64,000 nt of DNA from Alentia gelatinosa (lineage: Eukaryota > Annelida > Polychaeta > Phyllodocida > Polynoidae), in assembly GCA_950022655.1 (NCBI GenBank), contig OX465581.1:36629300-36693299 (forward strand). Direction: 5' to 3'. This document shows, in pieces, positions 33,801 to 41,790 of the stretch. Numbering within the stretch: position 1 is the stretch's first letter; each line of letters begins with the position of its first letter. Below the pieces are notes generated by a model. The model did no database searches and was not told the DNA's origin. It saw nothing but the letters and a program-made list of their open reading frames with translations. Made by a program: the position numbers and the translations under genes.

Positions 33801-35449
33801 CCTCAGCCTGATGGTGAAATAGCATGAGCATTGTTGGCGTTTCACTTTTTAATTACAGGACACTCATCAATACTCAAGGCTCGTGAAAAAGAAGGGCGTC
33901 TGTATTTATGTTAAAATTCAGATAATCCGTTAGATAATATGGTGGGGTGGGACTAGTAGTAAGCATTATCATGTATACATCTGGTTATTTAGCCCCTATT
34001 TTTTCAGTGCTTGACAGTCATAATTTTGTATGCTCCGTCATAGATATACTATGTAACCCCTATTATTGAAAATCGCATGGTTTGTCACAGGAGGAGGAAG
34101 AAGAGCCAGAATACCGCAAATGGATCAAGCAGAAGGACGCGGGGCGTCCCGCGTCGGCCTCAAGGTCAGAGCAAGGTCAAGGTGACGGGCGCCGTCTGGC
34201 GGCAAAGATGATGAGCATGTCGGTGGACGCGGGGGCGGCGGTGCGAGCCGACGCCCATCACGACGACCAGTGGGGCTTCCTGAGGGAGATGAAGCCCAAG
34301 ACACGCCGAGCCAAGGTGCCCAAGTACTTGTTCCTGACGGAGGAGGCGGCCACCTGCCCCGGCCAGTTCTCCCGCCAGCGCAAGGAGCTGCTCGACGCCC
34401 GCCACATCCCGCAGGCCTTCGCCAAGCCGCAGTCGGCGCTCGCCATGGTCGGCGAGAACTCCACGCGGAGGGGCTCCGACTTGGCAGGTAAGCTGCCCAC
34501 CTGTGAGCTGCTCACCATTAGGCCTCTGATCACGGCAGGAGGGCTACGGCCCACCACCAGCTGGTCAAAAAGATAGGCGTCTTAGTGTGCTGTATTTAAG
34601 AGCAGGCAAATTTGTTTAATTCGGCTGAACAGTTTTATCAATCTGAATTTAAATTGTTATATATAGTAGGGCTAGTGAAGTCCAAATACGTTACATTCAC
34701 GACTTCCAATGAAAATATAAATGATAATGCTATATATGATTTAATATTTGCAATTTGATTTTGTATTCCTTCCACTTATTCATTAGTGCATGATCACGGT
34801 TCACTGTATGATAAGTACATGATCACGGGCCACTCTGATTATTACATAGTCACGGTTGTCATTAGTATCGGATTACGGTTCACCCTGAGTAGTACATGAT
34901 TACAGTTCACTTTGTGAGTAGTACATGAAAACAGTATGCTCTGTGAGTAGTACATGATTACAGTTCACTTTGTGAGTAGTACATGATCACGGATTTACTC
35001 TGTGATTAGTACATGGAGACAGTTTACTTTGTGAGTTGTACATGGTCACAGTTTCACTCAGTGATTAGTACATAGTCACAGTTCACTGTGATTAGTACAT
35101 AGTCAAAGTTCACTGTGATTAGTACATGGTGTCCTTTCATTATGATTAGATCATGATAAAGGTTCACTGTGATTTGTACACTGTAATCAATACATAAATT
35201 CACGGTTCACAATTGCATGCTTAGTATTTGAGTGTTTTTTTCTTTCTCCCCTCCGTCACTTTAGATACTCCTCGCAGCGAAGGCCGCACGCAGAGCCAGG
35301 TCTCCCGGCAGTTCACGTCCAACTGGCAGCCGCTGAGTCTTGACGCGCTCGTAGAGTACAAGCAGGCCGTGAGCGTCATGGGCCAGGGCGACTTCCAACA
35401 CGGCACCGTGCCCCGCTGGTCCGTCGACATGGTCGAGAAGGCGCACTAA
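9764..35449 (+). CDS. Gene A: uncharacterised 510-aa charged protein, eight coding exons
   Basis: Exons 9764-9805, 11523-11595, 15525-15974, 17985-18079, 26977-27057, 32453-32662, 34091-34487 and 35265-35449 join with matching phases. All have AG acceptors and GT donors, and they total 1533 bases (510 residues plus TAA). The start ATG sits in a strong context (ACCATGG). The protein begins with a charged stretch (RREAEKEERQAKTEALLE, about 15-32) and has a Ser/Lys-rich part, an acidic tract at about 112-145 and then tryptophan-containing segments that look conserved: WHWEQLYKLYGKQADYF (about 149-165), NNWSGDESCGRYMPSW (about 297-312) and SNWQPLSLDALVEYKQA (about 468-484). I see no signal peptide, membrane segment or catalytic motif. 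The family is unknown to me. A cytoskeletal or ciliary role would be a guess. Exons are GC-rich against AT-rich introns, and introns range from about 0.8 to 8.9 kb. Confidence 0.85.
9806..11522. other. Gene A intron 1
   Basis: 1717 bases, non-coding. It contains copy B1 of the head-plus-hairpin repeat family (about 10425-10732). The acceptor at its end is TTCTGTTCCTTTGCAG. I see nothing else I can name. Confidence 0.6.
10425..10732 (+). mobile_element. Head-plus-hairpin repeat, family B copy 1
   Basis: About 300 bases. A head begins near TTATCTCACCCCTAGAATAA and CCATAGGCTTAACATTGGGA. It is followed by about 110 bases of unique body, then GGGGTGAGATAAATACAGAA, then a roughly 130-base imperfect palindrome. 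The palindrome opens with GTTTTGGTCAAAG, closes with CTTTGACCAAAAC, and has a loop near CGGCTGTCGCCTCG. The same architecture recurs at about 14737-15022 and 32725-33010, and reversed at about 11750-12027. No protein is encoded, so this looks like a non-autonomous mobile element. Confidence 0.65.
11523..11595 (+). CDS. Gene A exon 2
   Basis: 73 bases between TTTGCAG and the donor CTAG|GTAAGA. It encodes 24 residues beginning RREAEKEERQ, a highly charged segment likely to be helical, and ends at phase 1. Confidence 0.75.
11750..12027 (-). mobile_element. Head-plus-hairpin repeat, family B copy 2 (reversed)
   Basis: Read on the minus strand from about 12027, it starts with CCCCTGGTATTTTTCCCCAT and GACTTAACATTGGGAAC, the family B head. 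It passes through GGGTGAGATAAATTCAGAA and ends in a palindrome at 11756-11857 (GTCAGAGCT at one end, AGCTCTGAC at the other, loop near GCGGCTTCGCC). Its hairpin sequence differs strongly from copy 1, yet its two arms still pair with each other. Confidence 0.65.
12174..12390. repeat. ACTC tetranucleotide microsatellite
   Basis: About 217 bases of (ACTC)n with small interruptions near 12283-12320. Open frames reading Thr-His-Ser-Leu repeats across it come from the period of four and are not a gene. Confidence 0.95.
13115..13698 (+). repeat. SINE-like repeat, family A copy 2, split by an insertion
   Basis: The left part (about 13115-13305) and right part (about 13637-13698) together match the order of family A landmarks. 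Left has TTTTCATTTTCAG through TCTCTCTGTGGCAGTAA; right has AAATTCCAGAATGAAAAATA through GACCCCAACTAACATTCC. The intervening segment is absent from the other copies. AGTAA occurs on both sides of it (13301-13305 and 13637-13641), as expected of a target-site duplication. Confidence 0.65.
13306..13636. mobile_element. 331-bp hairpin element inserted in a family A copy
   Basis: An insertion flanked by AGTAA direct repeats. The first half is a near-perfect palindrome (about 13306-13461): GGTAATTTACGGTTTGTACGG on the left pairs with CCGTACAAACGGTAAATTACC on the right, and GACCATGCTGTAC pairs with TGTACAAGCATGGTT further out. The second half is an AT-rich tail with further short inverted segments (ACGGACCACTGGTTCGTACAG). 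Both ends are TATATA-rich. No coding capacity, so it must be mobilised by another element's enzymes. Confidence 0.65.
14319..14735 (+). repeat. Diverged 52-bp repeat units
   Basis: About five degenerate units related to the tidy array at 15305-15524, each recognisable by CTATAGACATGGTTCAGAAC followed by a TTTGTG segment. They are separated by unrelated sequence. A family B copy and a MITE now lie between these units and the tidy array, which suggests both inserted into a once longer array. Confidence 0.6.
14737..15022 (+). mobile_element. Head-plus-hairpin repeat, family B copy 3
   Basis: The head has CCATAGGCTTTACATTAGGA, the body runs to GGGGGAGATAGATACAGAA, and the hairpin lies at about 14893-15011. 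The hairpin opens with GGTTTTGGTCAAAG and closes with TTGACCAAAAC, with the loop around CTGCTGTCGCCTCG. It is the copy closest to copy 1. Confidence 0.65.
15026..15299. mobile_element. MITE with 14-bp perfect terminal inverted repeats and TA duplication
   Basis: The left end AAGCGGCTGATCCA and the right end TGGATCAGCCGCTT are exact reverse complements. The 274-bp element is flanked by TA on both sides (15024-15025 and 15300-15301), the target duplication of the Tc1/mariner superfamily. It encodes no transposase and contains GC-rich internal palindromes. Assignment to Tc1/mariner rests only on the TA. Confidence 0.75.
15305..15524 (+). repeat. 52-bp tandem array ending at the exon 3 splice acceptor
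   Basis: Four full units start at 15305, 15357, 15409 and 15461, followed by a partial unit at 15513-15524. Each unit contains TCTATGTT.CAG, a possible 3' splice site, with AG ending at 15316, 15368, 15420 and 15472. The genuine acceptor is the same motif in the fifth, partial unit (AG at 15523-15524). After each upstream AG the gene A frame would read at most two residues and then TAG. Confidence 0.85.
15525..15974 (+). CDS. Gene A exon 3
   Basis: 450 bases, phase 1 to phase 1. It encodes about residues 39-188: a Ser/Lys/Arg-rich segment, an acidic Glu/Gly tract, then WHWEQLYKLYGKQADYF and a basic end (RLRVRG) before the donor GGG|GTAAGT. GC-rich codons contrast sharply with the flanking introns. 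This is the best-supported exon of the gene. Confidence 0.85.
15975..17984. other. Gene A intron 3
   Basis: 2010 bases, non-coding and AT-rich. It contains a truncated reversed relative of the hairpin element found at 22738-23010 (about 16430-16525). I see nothing else beyond low-complexity AT sequence. Confidence 0.55.
16430..16525 (-). mobile_element. Truncated relative of the 22738-23010 hairpin element
   Basis: Contains TATAGGAATAGGGAAA, AAGTCAAAGTTACTCGGTA and the preceding GAAGGTTTATAGG in the same order as the reverse complement of the element at 22738-23010. The second palindrome arm is missing, so this copy ends inside the hairpin. Confidence 0.5.
17985..18079 (+). CDS. Gene A exon 4
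   Basis: 95 bases from CGTTGTGTTGCAG to AAG|GTAAGA, phase 1 to 0. It encodes GRAGAGSLWTSLRHDSEAK and a further 13 residues. GC-rich with a clean frame. Confidence 0.8.
18234..18508 (+). repeat. SINE-like repeat, family A copy 3
   Basis: An uninterrupted copy running from GCTGTCCACTTTCC and ATGTTTTCATTTTCAG through GGGTTGAACCTCCCC and TCTCTCTGCGGCAGCAAATT to CCCCACTGACATCCCTGAAT. It serves as the reference for recognising the split copy at 13115-13698. Confidence 0.65.
22000..22450. repeat. Diverged tandem repeat around TGTCACAAGGTCAGGTG
   Basis: Several degenerate units of roughly 33 bases containing variants of GACAC..TGTCACAAGGTCA and GGTGATTGTAGACAC. Spacing is irregular and an unrelated segment near 22085-22260 interrupts it. 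Confidence 0.5.
22738..23010. mobile_element. 273-bp hairpin element flanked by GGAATA
   Basis: GGAATA occurs at 22732-22737 and 23011-23016, and the sequence outside matches the uninterrupted satellite unit. The first half is a palindrome: AATAAGTCAAAGTTAC pairs with GTAACTTTGACTTATT, and the outer GAGGGAAAC pairs with GTTTCCCTATT. The loop is about 12 bases near AAAAATTACTGC. The second half is a unique tail with a duplicated AACCTGGGCAGTAA. No coding capacity. The layout (palindrome then tail) parallels the element at 13306-13636. Confidence 0.6.
23029..23650. repeat. About 204-bp satellite, three copies
   Basis: GAGTTAAG followed by GTTGTGG.TATAGA starts units at 23029, 23232 and 23436, with a shortened unit from 23554. 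Each unit is itself built from subunits resembling CACTGTATCACAGAGT. Related subunits extend back to about 22610, where the hairpin element has inserted. Confidence 0.75.
23740..23900 (+). promoter_or_regulatory. Candidate internal promoter (TATA box plus YY1-like site)
   Basis: A GC-rich segment carries GCCATCTTGG (23781-23790), the reverse complement of a YY1 core. A TATAAAA box follows at 23863-23869 in a CCCCGTATAAAAAGTC context. A start site would be expected near 23893-23900. It lies in intron 4 of gene A in the same orientation and could drive a shorter transcript. There is no direct evidence of transcription. Confidence 0.35.
26030..26640. promoter_or_regulatory. CpG-rich islet with NRF-1-like palindrome
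   Basis: CpG density is far above the surrounding intron. It includes TGCGCGTGCGCA at 26541-26552, close to the NRF-1 consensus. Open frames on both strands here are GC-driven and lack splice context. The islet ends about 340 bases before gene A exon 5. It may be a CpG-island promoter or enhancer; function is inferred from composition only. Confidence 0.35.
26977..27057 (+). CDS. Gene A exon 5
   Basis: 81 bases from TTGTTGTCGTTGCAG to GAC|GTACGT, phase 0 to 0. It encodes SAYSAFVRQCLARRKKPV then KRNFYAEED, a basic segment. The donor GTACGT is less canonical than the others. Length and phase fit exactly between exons 4 and 6. Confidence 0.7.
28079..28306 (+). CDS. Orphan coding-like exon, possible alternative first exon of gene A
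   Basis: The ATG at 28079 has a textbook context (GCCACCATGG). The frame stays open for 76 codons to GGT|GTAAGG, a plausible donor at phase 0. Third positions are strongly G/C-biased through the middle, unlike the surrounding intron. The peptide is Ala/Thr-rich with Asn-X-Ser/Thr sequons (NNTA, NSTF) and STFYTYPPGAHQV near the end. Exon 6 of gene A also starts at phase 0, so splicing this exon to it would give a shorter isoform. It could equally be the first exon of another gene, or chance. No homology recognised. Confidence 0.35.
30327..30662 (-). CDS. Coding-like open frame antisense within gene A intron 5
   Basis: The frame is open from just after a TGA at 30665-30663 to TAA at 30329-30327, about 111 codons. 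It has balanced amino-acid use, including SIGPYVTTVLYRALSPVQS, EDDCNDQEALTDEQSFGG and FYELPRQYGYYSD. I do not recognise a family. No clear acceptor, donor or strong start ATG is visible, so it may be a retrocopy or transposon fragment, or a terminal exon of an antisense gene whose other exons I cannot see. Confidence 0.25.
   Translation of the reverse strand: MIPGSIGPYVTTVLYRALSPVQSAPINYSLGDKGMPPLSEDDCNDQEALTDEQSFGGVLNKAVSSSSLPGFRGMGSGPHIAGGHFYELPRQYGYYSDIPTEMVLFVFWEEF
31710..31723. promoter_or_regulatory. RFX X-box-like palindrome
   Basis: ATCGCCATGGCAAC fits the loose X-box pattern RYYNYY-N2-RRNRAC, with a canonical right half GGCAAC. It lies about 730 bases upstream of gene A exon 6. X-boxes mark many ciliary genes in animals, but a single 14-base match in an intron is weak evidence. 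Confidence 0.3.
32453..32662 (+). CDS. Gene A exon 6
   Basis: 210 bases from CTGATTGTTGCAG to GAG|GTAAGG, phase 0 to 0, residues about 248-317. It begins VPEMQRLLDNSRVLSAHDYR and ends NNWSGDESCGRYMPSWIPDY then E. GC-rich, with G/C third positions throughout. Confidence 0.85.
32663..34090. other. Gene A intron 6
   Basis: 1428 bases. It holds family B copy 4 just after the donor; the rest is non-coding. A somewhat GC-rich stretch at 33500-33800 has open frames on both strands but no splice context. Confidence 0.55.
32725..33010 (+). mobile_element. Head-plus-hairpin repeat, family B copy 4
   Basis: The head has CCTGGTATTTATAAACG and TCCATAGGCTTAACATTAG. The hairpin runs from about TGTTTGATCTGAGTACCCGG to ACGGGGACACAGACCAAACA, with the loop near CACTCGACTATCGCCTCG. 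Both arms share features absent from copies 1 and 3, such as CGCCAT on the left mirrored by ATGGCG on the right, so the stem is preserved although its sequence has changed. Confidence 0.6.
34091..34487 (+). CDS. Gene A exon 7
   Basis: 397 bases from TTTGTCACAG to GCAG|GTAAGC, phase 0 to 1, residues about 318-449. It starts with a Glu run and EPEYRKWIKQKD and includes RRAKVPKYLFL and CPGQFSRQRKELLDARHIPQ. Strong GC-rich codon bias. Confidence 0.85.
34488..35264. other. Gene A intron 7 with a 29-30-bp minisatellite
   Basis: 777 bases. From about 34785 to 35215 it consists of roughly fourteen degenerate units related to AGTACATGATCACGGTTCAC then a TGTGATT segment. The array stops about 50 bases before the acceptor, leaving a clean polypyrimidine tract. 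Confidence 0.7.
35265..35449 (+). CDS. Gene A exon 8 (last coding exon)
   Basis: The acceptor is CTCCGTCACTTTAG. 185 bases code for DTPRSEGRTQSQVSRQF, SNWQPLSLDALVEYKQAV and a C-terminus VPRWSVDMVEKAH followed by TAA at 35447-35449. G/C-biased codons end abruptly at the stop. Confidence 0.85.
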
Positions 35450-38400
35450 ACGTCACCGCCCGTCCTACCACACCCCCGGCGCCTCGTTCTCATCCCCGCG
35501 CATGCTCACTGCTGTCTGTCGCCACGGCGCATGCTCACGCTCACTCGTTCCTCCATTTATCGCTCAGACACACGGGAGGTAAAGATCACTGAGAGTTGCT
35601 CAGATATTCTGTGTAGAACACTTGTGTGGTGGGAGTGTTATATCTGAGCAGTGTTATCTCATATGTGAGAAGTGTAATGTCATATCGTTGAGAAATGTAA
35701 TGTTATAATCTCTCTCATCCAGTGGAATATTCGCAAATGACAAAGGGGAAAATCGTAAATGGAAAAAAGAAAACAGGAAAAAAGGTTTAGTGCCAAATTC
35801 CGCTGCCTTGTTTATGCAAATGAAATTTGGGAGTTTCAGAAACGCAAAATCATCAGCAGAAGTTTAAGATCAAAAGTTTGTTTATCGAAGATCTAGGACG
35901 GACATCAAGTGAAAACATAACCATAAAAATACATGATGTGAAAATTTATGTTTGGCCAACTGAAAACCTTATATATGTACAATTGAACCCTTTTGAAAGG
36001 GGAGTGATTCTTATTCTGCTGTTGTCAACATTTATTGTGACTTTTTTAGCAGCTCTGCTAACATAGTTATGTCCTATTGACGTAGTCATTGCAACTGTAT
36101 TATCATGGCAAAAAAAAAAGAACAATCTGTCCAGCAGTCCCAGGGAGAAGCAGTATAGCGCTTCATGCCCAAGGCACGCATGTGATCGACTGACATACAG
36201 GAGGCCTTTGGATAGACGGAACCTACATTCTACTCAGATTACAGAATGGCCAGTCTCACTTCCGAAGAAACATCGCCCATTTAGCCTGGACCTGTTGTGA
36301 CTTAGGGGATTCTTGCCGGTAGATCTAGTTTATAACAATGTCCGTCATTCCGGTATTACTTGAAACAAAAATCAAAATACATTCTTGCAAAATATGGATT
36401 CTGCCCCCTTCCCAACCTTTCCTCTGACCTTCGATACATTCCTTACCAGTTTAATGGTGTCCCGAAGAAACACCAAAACGAGGCTGTGTCTCTCATACAG
36501 TCGCTAGTTGTTAGTGCGTCCTGCTTTTTGCCGATCTTCCGTATGGGTACCTCCACCGGAAAAGGTGACACTTGAGACATCTAGCAGCGCTCTTTGTTAC
36601 CAAACCCTTACACTGCTATCATTGAAGTCAACCCAATCTGTGATGGTAAACTTAGCAGAAACACTGACCAAAGTCTGTTTAAAACGAAGCATTCTGACCA
36701 CATTATAGATAACGAGTGGTATCAGATTCTTTCTATCGATATAATCTCAATGAACATTTATTAATATATATACATTAGATCAGGTAGTCTATAGTATTAC
36801 AGTACCTATGTAGTGTCAAAGTTGACATTAAAATTGTGCCAAAACATTTTATTAAGACTGGCGGGAAAGTTATAGAATCATAAGATTTGGAATGGCACAT
36901 TATTTTAGCGTTTGTAATTTGCCACTTTTATTCACAAAGCCGTAGCTTTGATTGTATTTCGATGCTGTACGTTGCGATTTCCAGTGTAATTACGATGTGC
37001 GTTTGCTATTTCCAAGGATATGATGCACTTCTGTCGCACAACTGTATTATTGAAACTGAAATTGTTTTTTCATTACGATTTGCTTCACAATTTGCTTCTT
37101 CCAGTTTTGCCCTTCTTGTGCCTTTGTCATATTAGAGTTTTTGAGAGCAAAGCCATTGCGCTGCCAAGAAACCTGACCTTGGTTTTTGTTGTAGTTATAT
37201 GAAAACCTAGTCTTTATATTGTAGGAAAGTTTAGCCACCATCTTGAAACTCTTTATCAAAATATTAATAAATAATTCAAGAAATGCTCAACACTATTATA
37301 CTTATTAGGATTGTATTTCTTCCATTTTCTTCGTCTTATTCTACTTTAAGTTTAGTCGTGTGAGTATGATCCTCAATCCGATCCGGTAACAGCATCACGG
37401 GTATATTCATCAGGATAATAAGCGGGAGCAGACCTTTTTGCTCACAAATGCTCTAATATCGGGCACACGCCGCTGTAAAAAGTAACCCTTCCCAGCGTAG
37501 AGCGTAACTCGCATACATAACTGTTGAAAAACGCGAAAAAAATCTTTAGAGAAATCCACCATACACGCTGCTCCATATGATGTGTTTACAACTGTTAAAC
37601 ACTTTTTACACTTGCTCACCTTTGTTGTACAGTGTATGATATAGTATGTATTAACAGTGCCATAAAAGCTTAAGTACTTTGGTGTGTCATGGCATAGACT
37701 GGACGAGATTTTCATTGACGTTGTCCTGTCAAACTGATACAATTTATTATATGACAATGAAGGGTTTATTCTGCTCGCATATGATCATATTATATTATTG
37801 TCAGCTGACTTTTTGGACTTACACACATATTTCATGCTTCGTGCCAATATTTCACTTTTGTGTTTTTATAGTAGCTTATATAAATTAACGAGCCAGTAAT
37901 TAGGCTTCGCATAGAAAACATTTCTTATTTCAAAAGGGTATTTTGTCGCAATGAATTATCATACGATTTGCTTATATAGTCAGATATACGTATAAATTAC
38001 GAATTAAAAAAAAAATCCCTATTATTTTACATTATTGGTATTGTAACTAAAAAATATAGAGACGAATGGAATTTAAAAATACCAAAGGGAAATGAGTAAT
38101 CGGTTTGTTGTCTAGAGTTTAAAATGACCGACTGACGGTTTGCTTTTTGTATCCATGTAACGGAATATAACCATGAGCCTAGCTGGTGGTGGTGATGGTG
38201 GTGGTGTTGTGATGGGACTTTTTGTCATGTGATTTATTGTGAAAAGAAAAGTATCCATATTAATATAGACTGTGTTTAACATTTTTACTAAGAATATATA
38301 AATATATATCTATGAATGTATATGCTATTGAACAAAATAAAAAATACCGTATTCCGTCCAACAGCAGAGTCGCAACATTGTCTCAGCGGGAGGACTACGC

Positions 38401-40035
38401 AAGGCCTCACTGAAACCAAGCATGCGAGTTTGTTAAGAGAATAATAACCAGCCCCTCCACAGCACTGTGATCCGATGCAACTTCAAAGCAATATACTTGT
38501 GAGACGGCTGCGTGGGCCCTGAGTTGGGGGAGTCTACGTGTATGACCTATGTGCACCGAATCTGGTGTATTGAGTCCCTCCAGGGCGCGCAGAGAACTAA
38601 CTGAGGTCCTTGGCGTGTGTCCCTCCTGTGGAGCCCGATGCTGTCGCCCTCTGGTGTTTCATCGCACATATCAGCCTATGGGGTAGCCCTGCTGGTGCCC
38701 CCGATTATCGCCCACACTGATGGCTGGTGCTAGGTGATTGTACATCCTGACCAAATCATTGGCCGGTCTGGACGTCGCTTTACGTACTCGTGACCATATC
38801 CTTGGGGTGTAGCCGTATTATTAGGACAGTCCTAGCGAGCTATGTTGTTTTTAATTACTCATTTCGGTATCCACATATTTGTATACACCAATGTCTGTCA
38901 AGTTCCACCCCCTTTCCCCCCAAGATCTTATCAATTATAAGAAATAAACTGTATATGTACAAAACAGTTTTATCATTGTTGTCTTTTTTTCTATTGAGCA
39001 TGTGTTAAAACATTCGATGAACTTCACTGTGAGTATTCACTGCAGTACAAGTATTGGCGGCTTTATTAGATATCTCCAATAATTGATAGACTATTCAAAA
39101 TAATACAAATGGTTAAGTTGTTGTCTTTGTCCCTAATAAATCTATTGAAAGACCATACATCAGAACTTAAGAGAGAACACTGCTGTAGGTTTAGGAAATG
39201 ATTTGACATTGTGCATAAGTTGTTTAGTATACAGCGCCATCATATTATCCGGTGGCGAAAATACGAACTATCTGAACTTGGAAAGAGCGGTGTTCGTAGT
39301 CTCCGCTTTGCCGTAGCTATGAAATTTGATATGCAATACACGTGTACATGTATTCCAGTTAAAGCGGTCGTTCAAAATTCTGATCTTATATAAAATTTTA
39401 CGTAGTTTGTTTAAACGCATTTGAATTTTATAATCCCATGATTCTACAATTATTGGAGTAACAGTTAGTGCATGTCTATCTATTAAAGACAAAAATCACA
39501 TTTTTAGTATATTTCCTATATAAATCAAGCAAATGTAAATTGGCCTATTTCAGCCACTGGGTTAGGACAAATGAATAAGGAGACATATGAACCTCGACCA
39601 AACATCCAAACAATTTTTTTTAATGCTTTTACAAATAGCGCTGACAGGTCGCAATGGATCAGACTGTACGGGAAAATCTTGTAATGTTTCAAAGGGAAGA
39701 ACTTCAGATAACAAAATGTCTATCGATATGTCTAGTTTTTAGTATATTGAACCCCATGACCTCCACTAGACGGCGCCACGGACTGACTCACTGTTATTGT
39801 AGTTCTAATCTGAGCTACTAACGGCAGGTCAGTTTCTGTTGATCATAGACTTAAAAAGCGGAATAGTTTATGCAATTACCAGATAGAGTAATTCTCTATG
39901 ATTTGGTCTCTGGTCTGGCTAAAAAAAGAGTGAATGAGTTGAAAACAACAAAAGATTAAAATGAATGATAAGGTAGACATGGCATACAAACCTGTCACAT
40001 CATAAACTATGGAATTCTCAAATCTAGATGTAATA

Positions 40036-41054
40036 AGGGAGCGTTCATTATTTATGGCAGGGGTGTGTGGGTTTTGCTATGCGAATCCTCCAAAATAAAT
40101 TGCCCCCCCCCTCGGAAATACCTCCAAATGAAATGCCCCCCCCCCCCTCGGAAATACCTCAAAATAAAATGCCCCCCCCCCCCTTGGAAATACCCTAAAA
40201 TAAATTGCCCCCCCCCTCGGAAATACCTCAAAATAACCCCCCCCCCCCCACCAGACAAATACCCGGATGTACGCCCCCCCCCCTTCCCTAGGCAATAGCC
40301 TTAAATCGATTCTTTCTCATGTATACATGTATATGTACACATGTAATATAATGTTGAGTAAATAAAGCCAGGTGAATTCTGGCATGCAAATTTTAAACAT
40401 CTATAATCAAATCCTCTAATATGCAGCTATCCGGCCCTTGAGAAATGGGGACTGTTAATGATGGTTTAAGAGCAATGACTGCAAACTGGTGTACCAGAGT
40501 TATAGGATTAGATATCCACCATCTAGAAAGTGAACCAATAGCCTGTCAGGACATGCTGACACGGGAGCTTATGTACCTGCTGCTCTAAGACCTATCTTAA
40601 GGGGTGTTCTATTGAGACAGTGGAGGCACTAAAAAGACAATTTGTATGTGCTAAGTTACATTGCATGGCTATCACCTGACATTGACCATTGAACTGAGTA
40701 TAGATACTTATACAGTGGAGCTGCACCGCATAGAGTCATGGAGCAATCTCCTAACAGCGGTATTGCCTTTGATAGTCTTAGCATATTCATGCACAACCTA
40801 CAAACTCTAAAATCATTGCAGTTTTCTTGTGCGGAAAATAGTCCTGACTTGTTTTCATATGTTTGACGTTTTTAAAAGATTGCGAATACTAGACATCTTG
40901 CATGTCAGATTACAAGAAGTCTTAGAATGATGGGCTCCCACTCTACAGACATGGCACTGCCAGGTGTTACAGTACCTCACTTATTATCTTCTCTGCCACA
41001 ATCACCAGGGCTTATATATATATATATATATATCTATATATATATATATATATA

Positions 41055-41121
<67 letters not shown>

Positions 41122-41358
41122 ATATATAAATTTCTTAATTCTGCTAGAAGAGATCAGACACTATTGGCCTCTGTATAGATTATCCAAAATACACAGTTCT
41201 AGAACCTCTTATGTGGGTGAATCACAAAAACATAAATCATTGAAATTGAAACTGCGATTGTCCCCCCCCTCCCCCCAGGCAAATACCCTCATGTAATTTG
41301 CCCCCCCCCCCCCTCCAATAGCTCACCCCCCCCCTGCCGTAAATAATGAACGGTCCCT
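40036..41358. mobile_element. 1.3-kb non-autonomous element with 28-bp terminal inverted repeats and C-rich subterminal arrays
   Basis: The left end starts AGGGAGCGTTCATTATTTAT. The right end, read on the other strand, starts AGGGACCGTTCATTATTTAC. Over 28 bases they differ at two positions. Inside the left end are about five units of roughly 36 bases joining a C-run to CTCGGAAATACCTC and AAATAAAATG (40085-40290). Inside the right end are C-runs with GGCAAATACC-like units (41260-41335). The interior is non-coding and includes a long TA microsatellite. No target-site duplication is clear, so the superfamily is unassigned. Confidence 0.65.
41012..41129. repeat. TA dinucleotide microsatellite
   Basis: About 118 bases of nearly pure (TA)n with a few TC and GTA interruptions, inside the inverted-repeat element. 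Tyr-Ile frames across it are artefacts of the repeat. Confidence 0.95.
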
Positions 41359-41690
41359 AAACGTAGTTTTATTCTAGGAGTAGCTTTGGGTTAATAGGTA
41401 CAAGAACTTAATGCCACTGTGCATTTAAGTAGTATACAGCGATATGGTGGAGGGCAGTCTCCCGTCTGACACAGACCCCCCCCCCCCCTCCCCACACACA
41501 CATATACACAGAGTTAAATGCACAACAAATGATTGAAATACAGGAAAACTGTAGAGGGGCGTTTATGCAGCATTGGGGGGGGGGGGGGGGTGTAAAAATA
41601 GCTTGACATTTTTTATGGACAGCCCCAGAGTATTAGAAATCCCTCTCCGTGAAAACTAGAATTCCAATTGATACAATTGATCTCTTATCC

Positions 41691-41790
41691 AGAAGTGGCG
41701 GCTTTCCACTTTCCATGAAAGTTCATGTTTTCATCTTCGGCATATAAAATCCTTCTTCCTTGTGTAAAAATGATTTTTTTTCTCACCTTT
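41691..41790 (+). repeat. SINE-like repeat, family A fragment
   Basis: Only the start of the family is present: GGCGGCTTTCCACTTTCCAT, TCATGTTTTCATCTTC and TCCTTGTGTAAAA. It then diverges into T-rich sequence. Confidence 0.5.

Noticed and set aside
40052..41296. Gly-, Pro- and Tyr-Ile-rich frames
   Set aside because: They are produced by C-run arrays and a TA microsatellite inside a transposable element.
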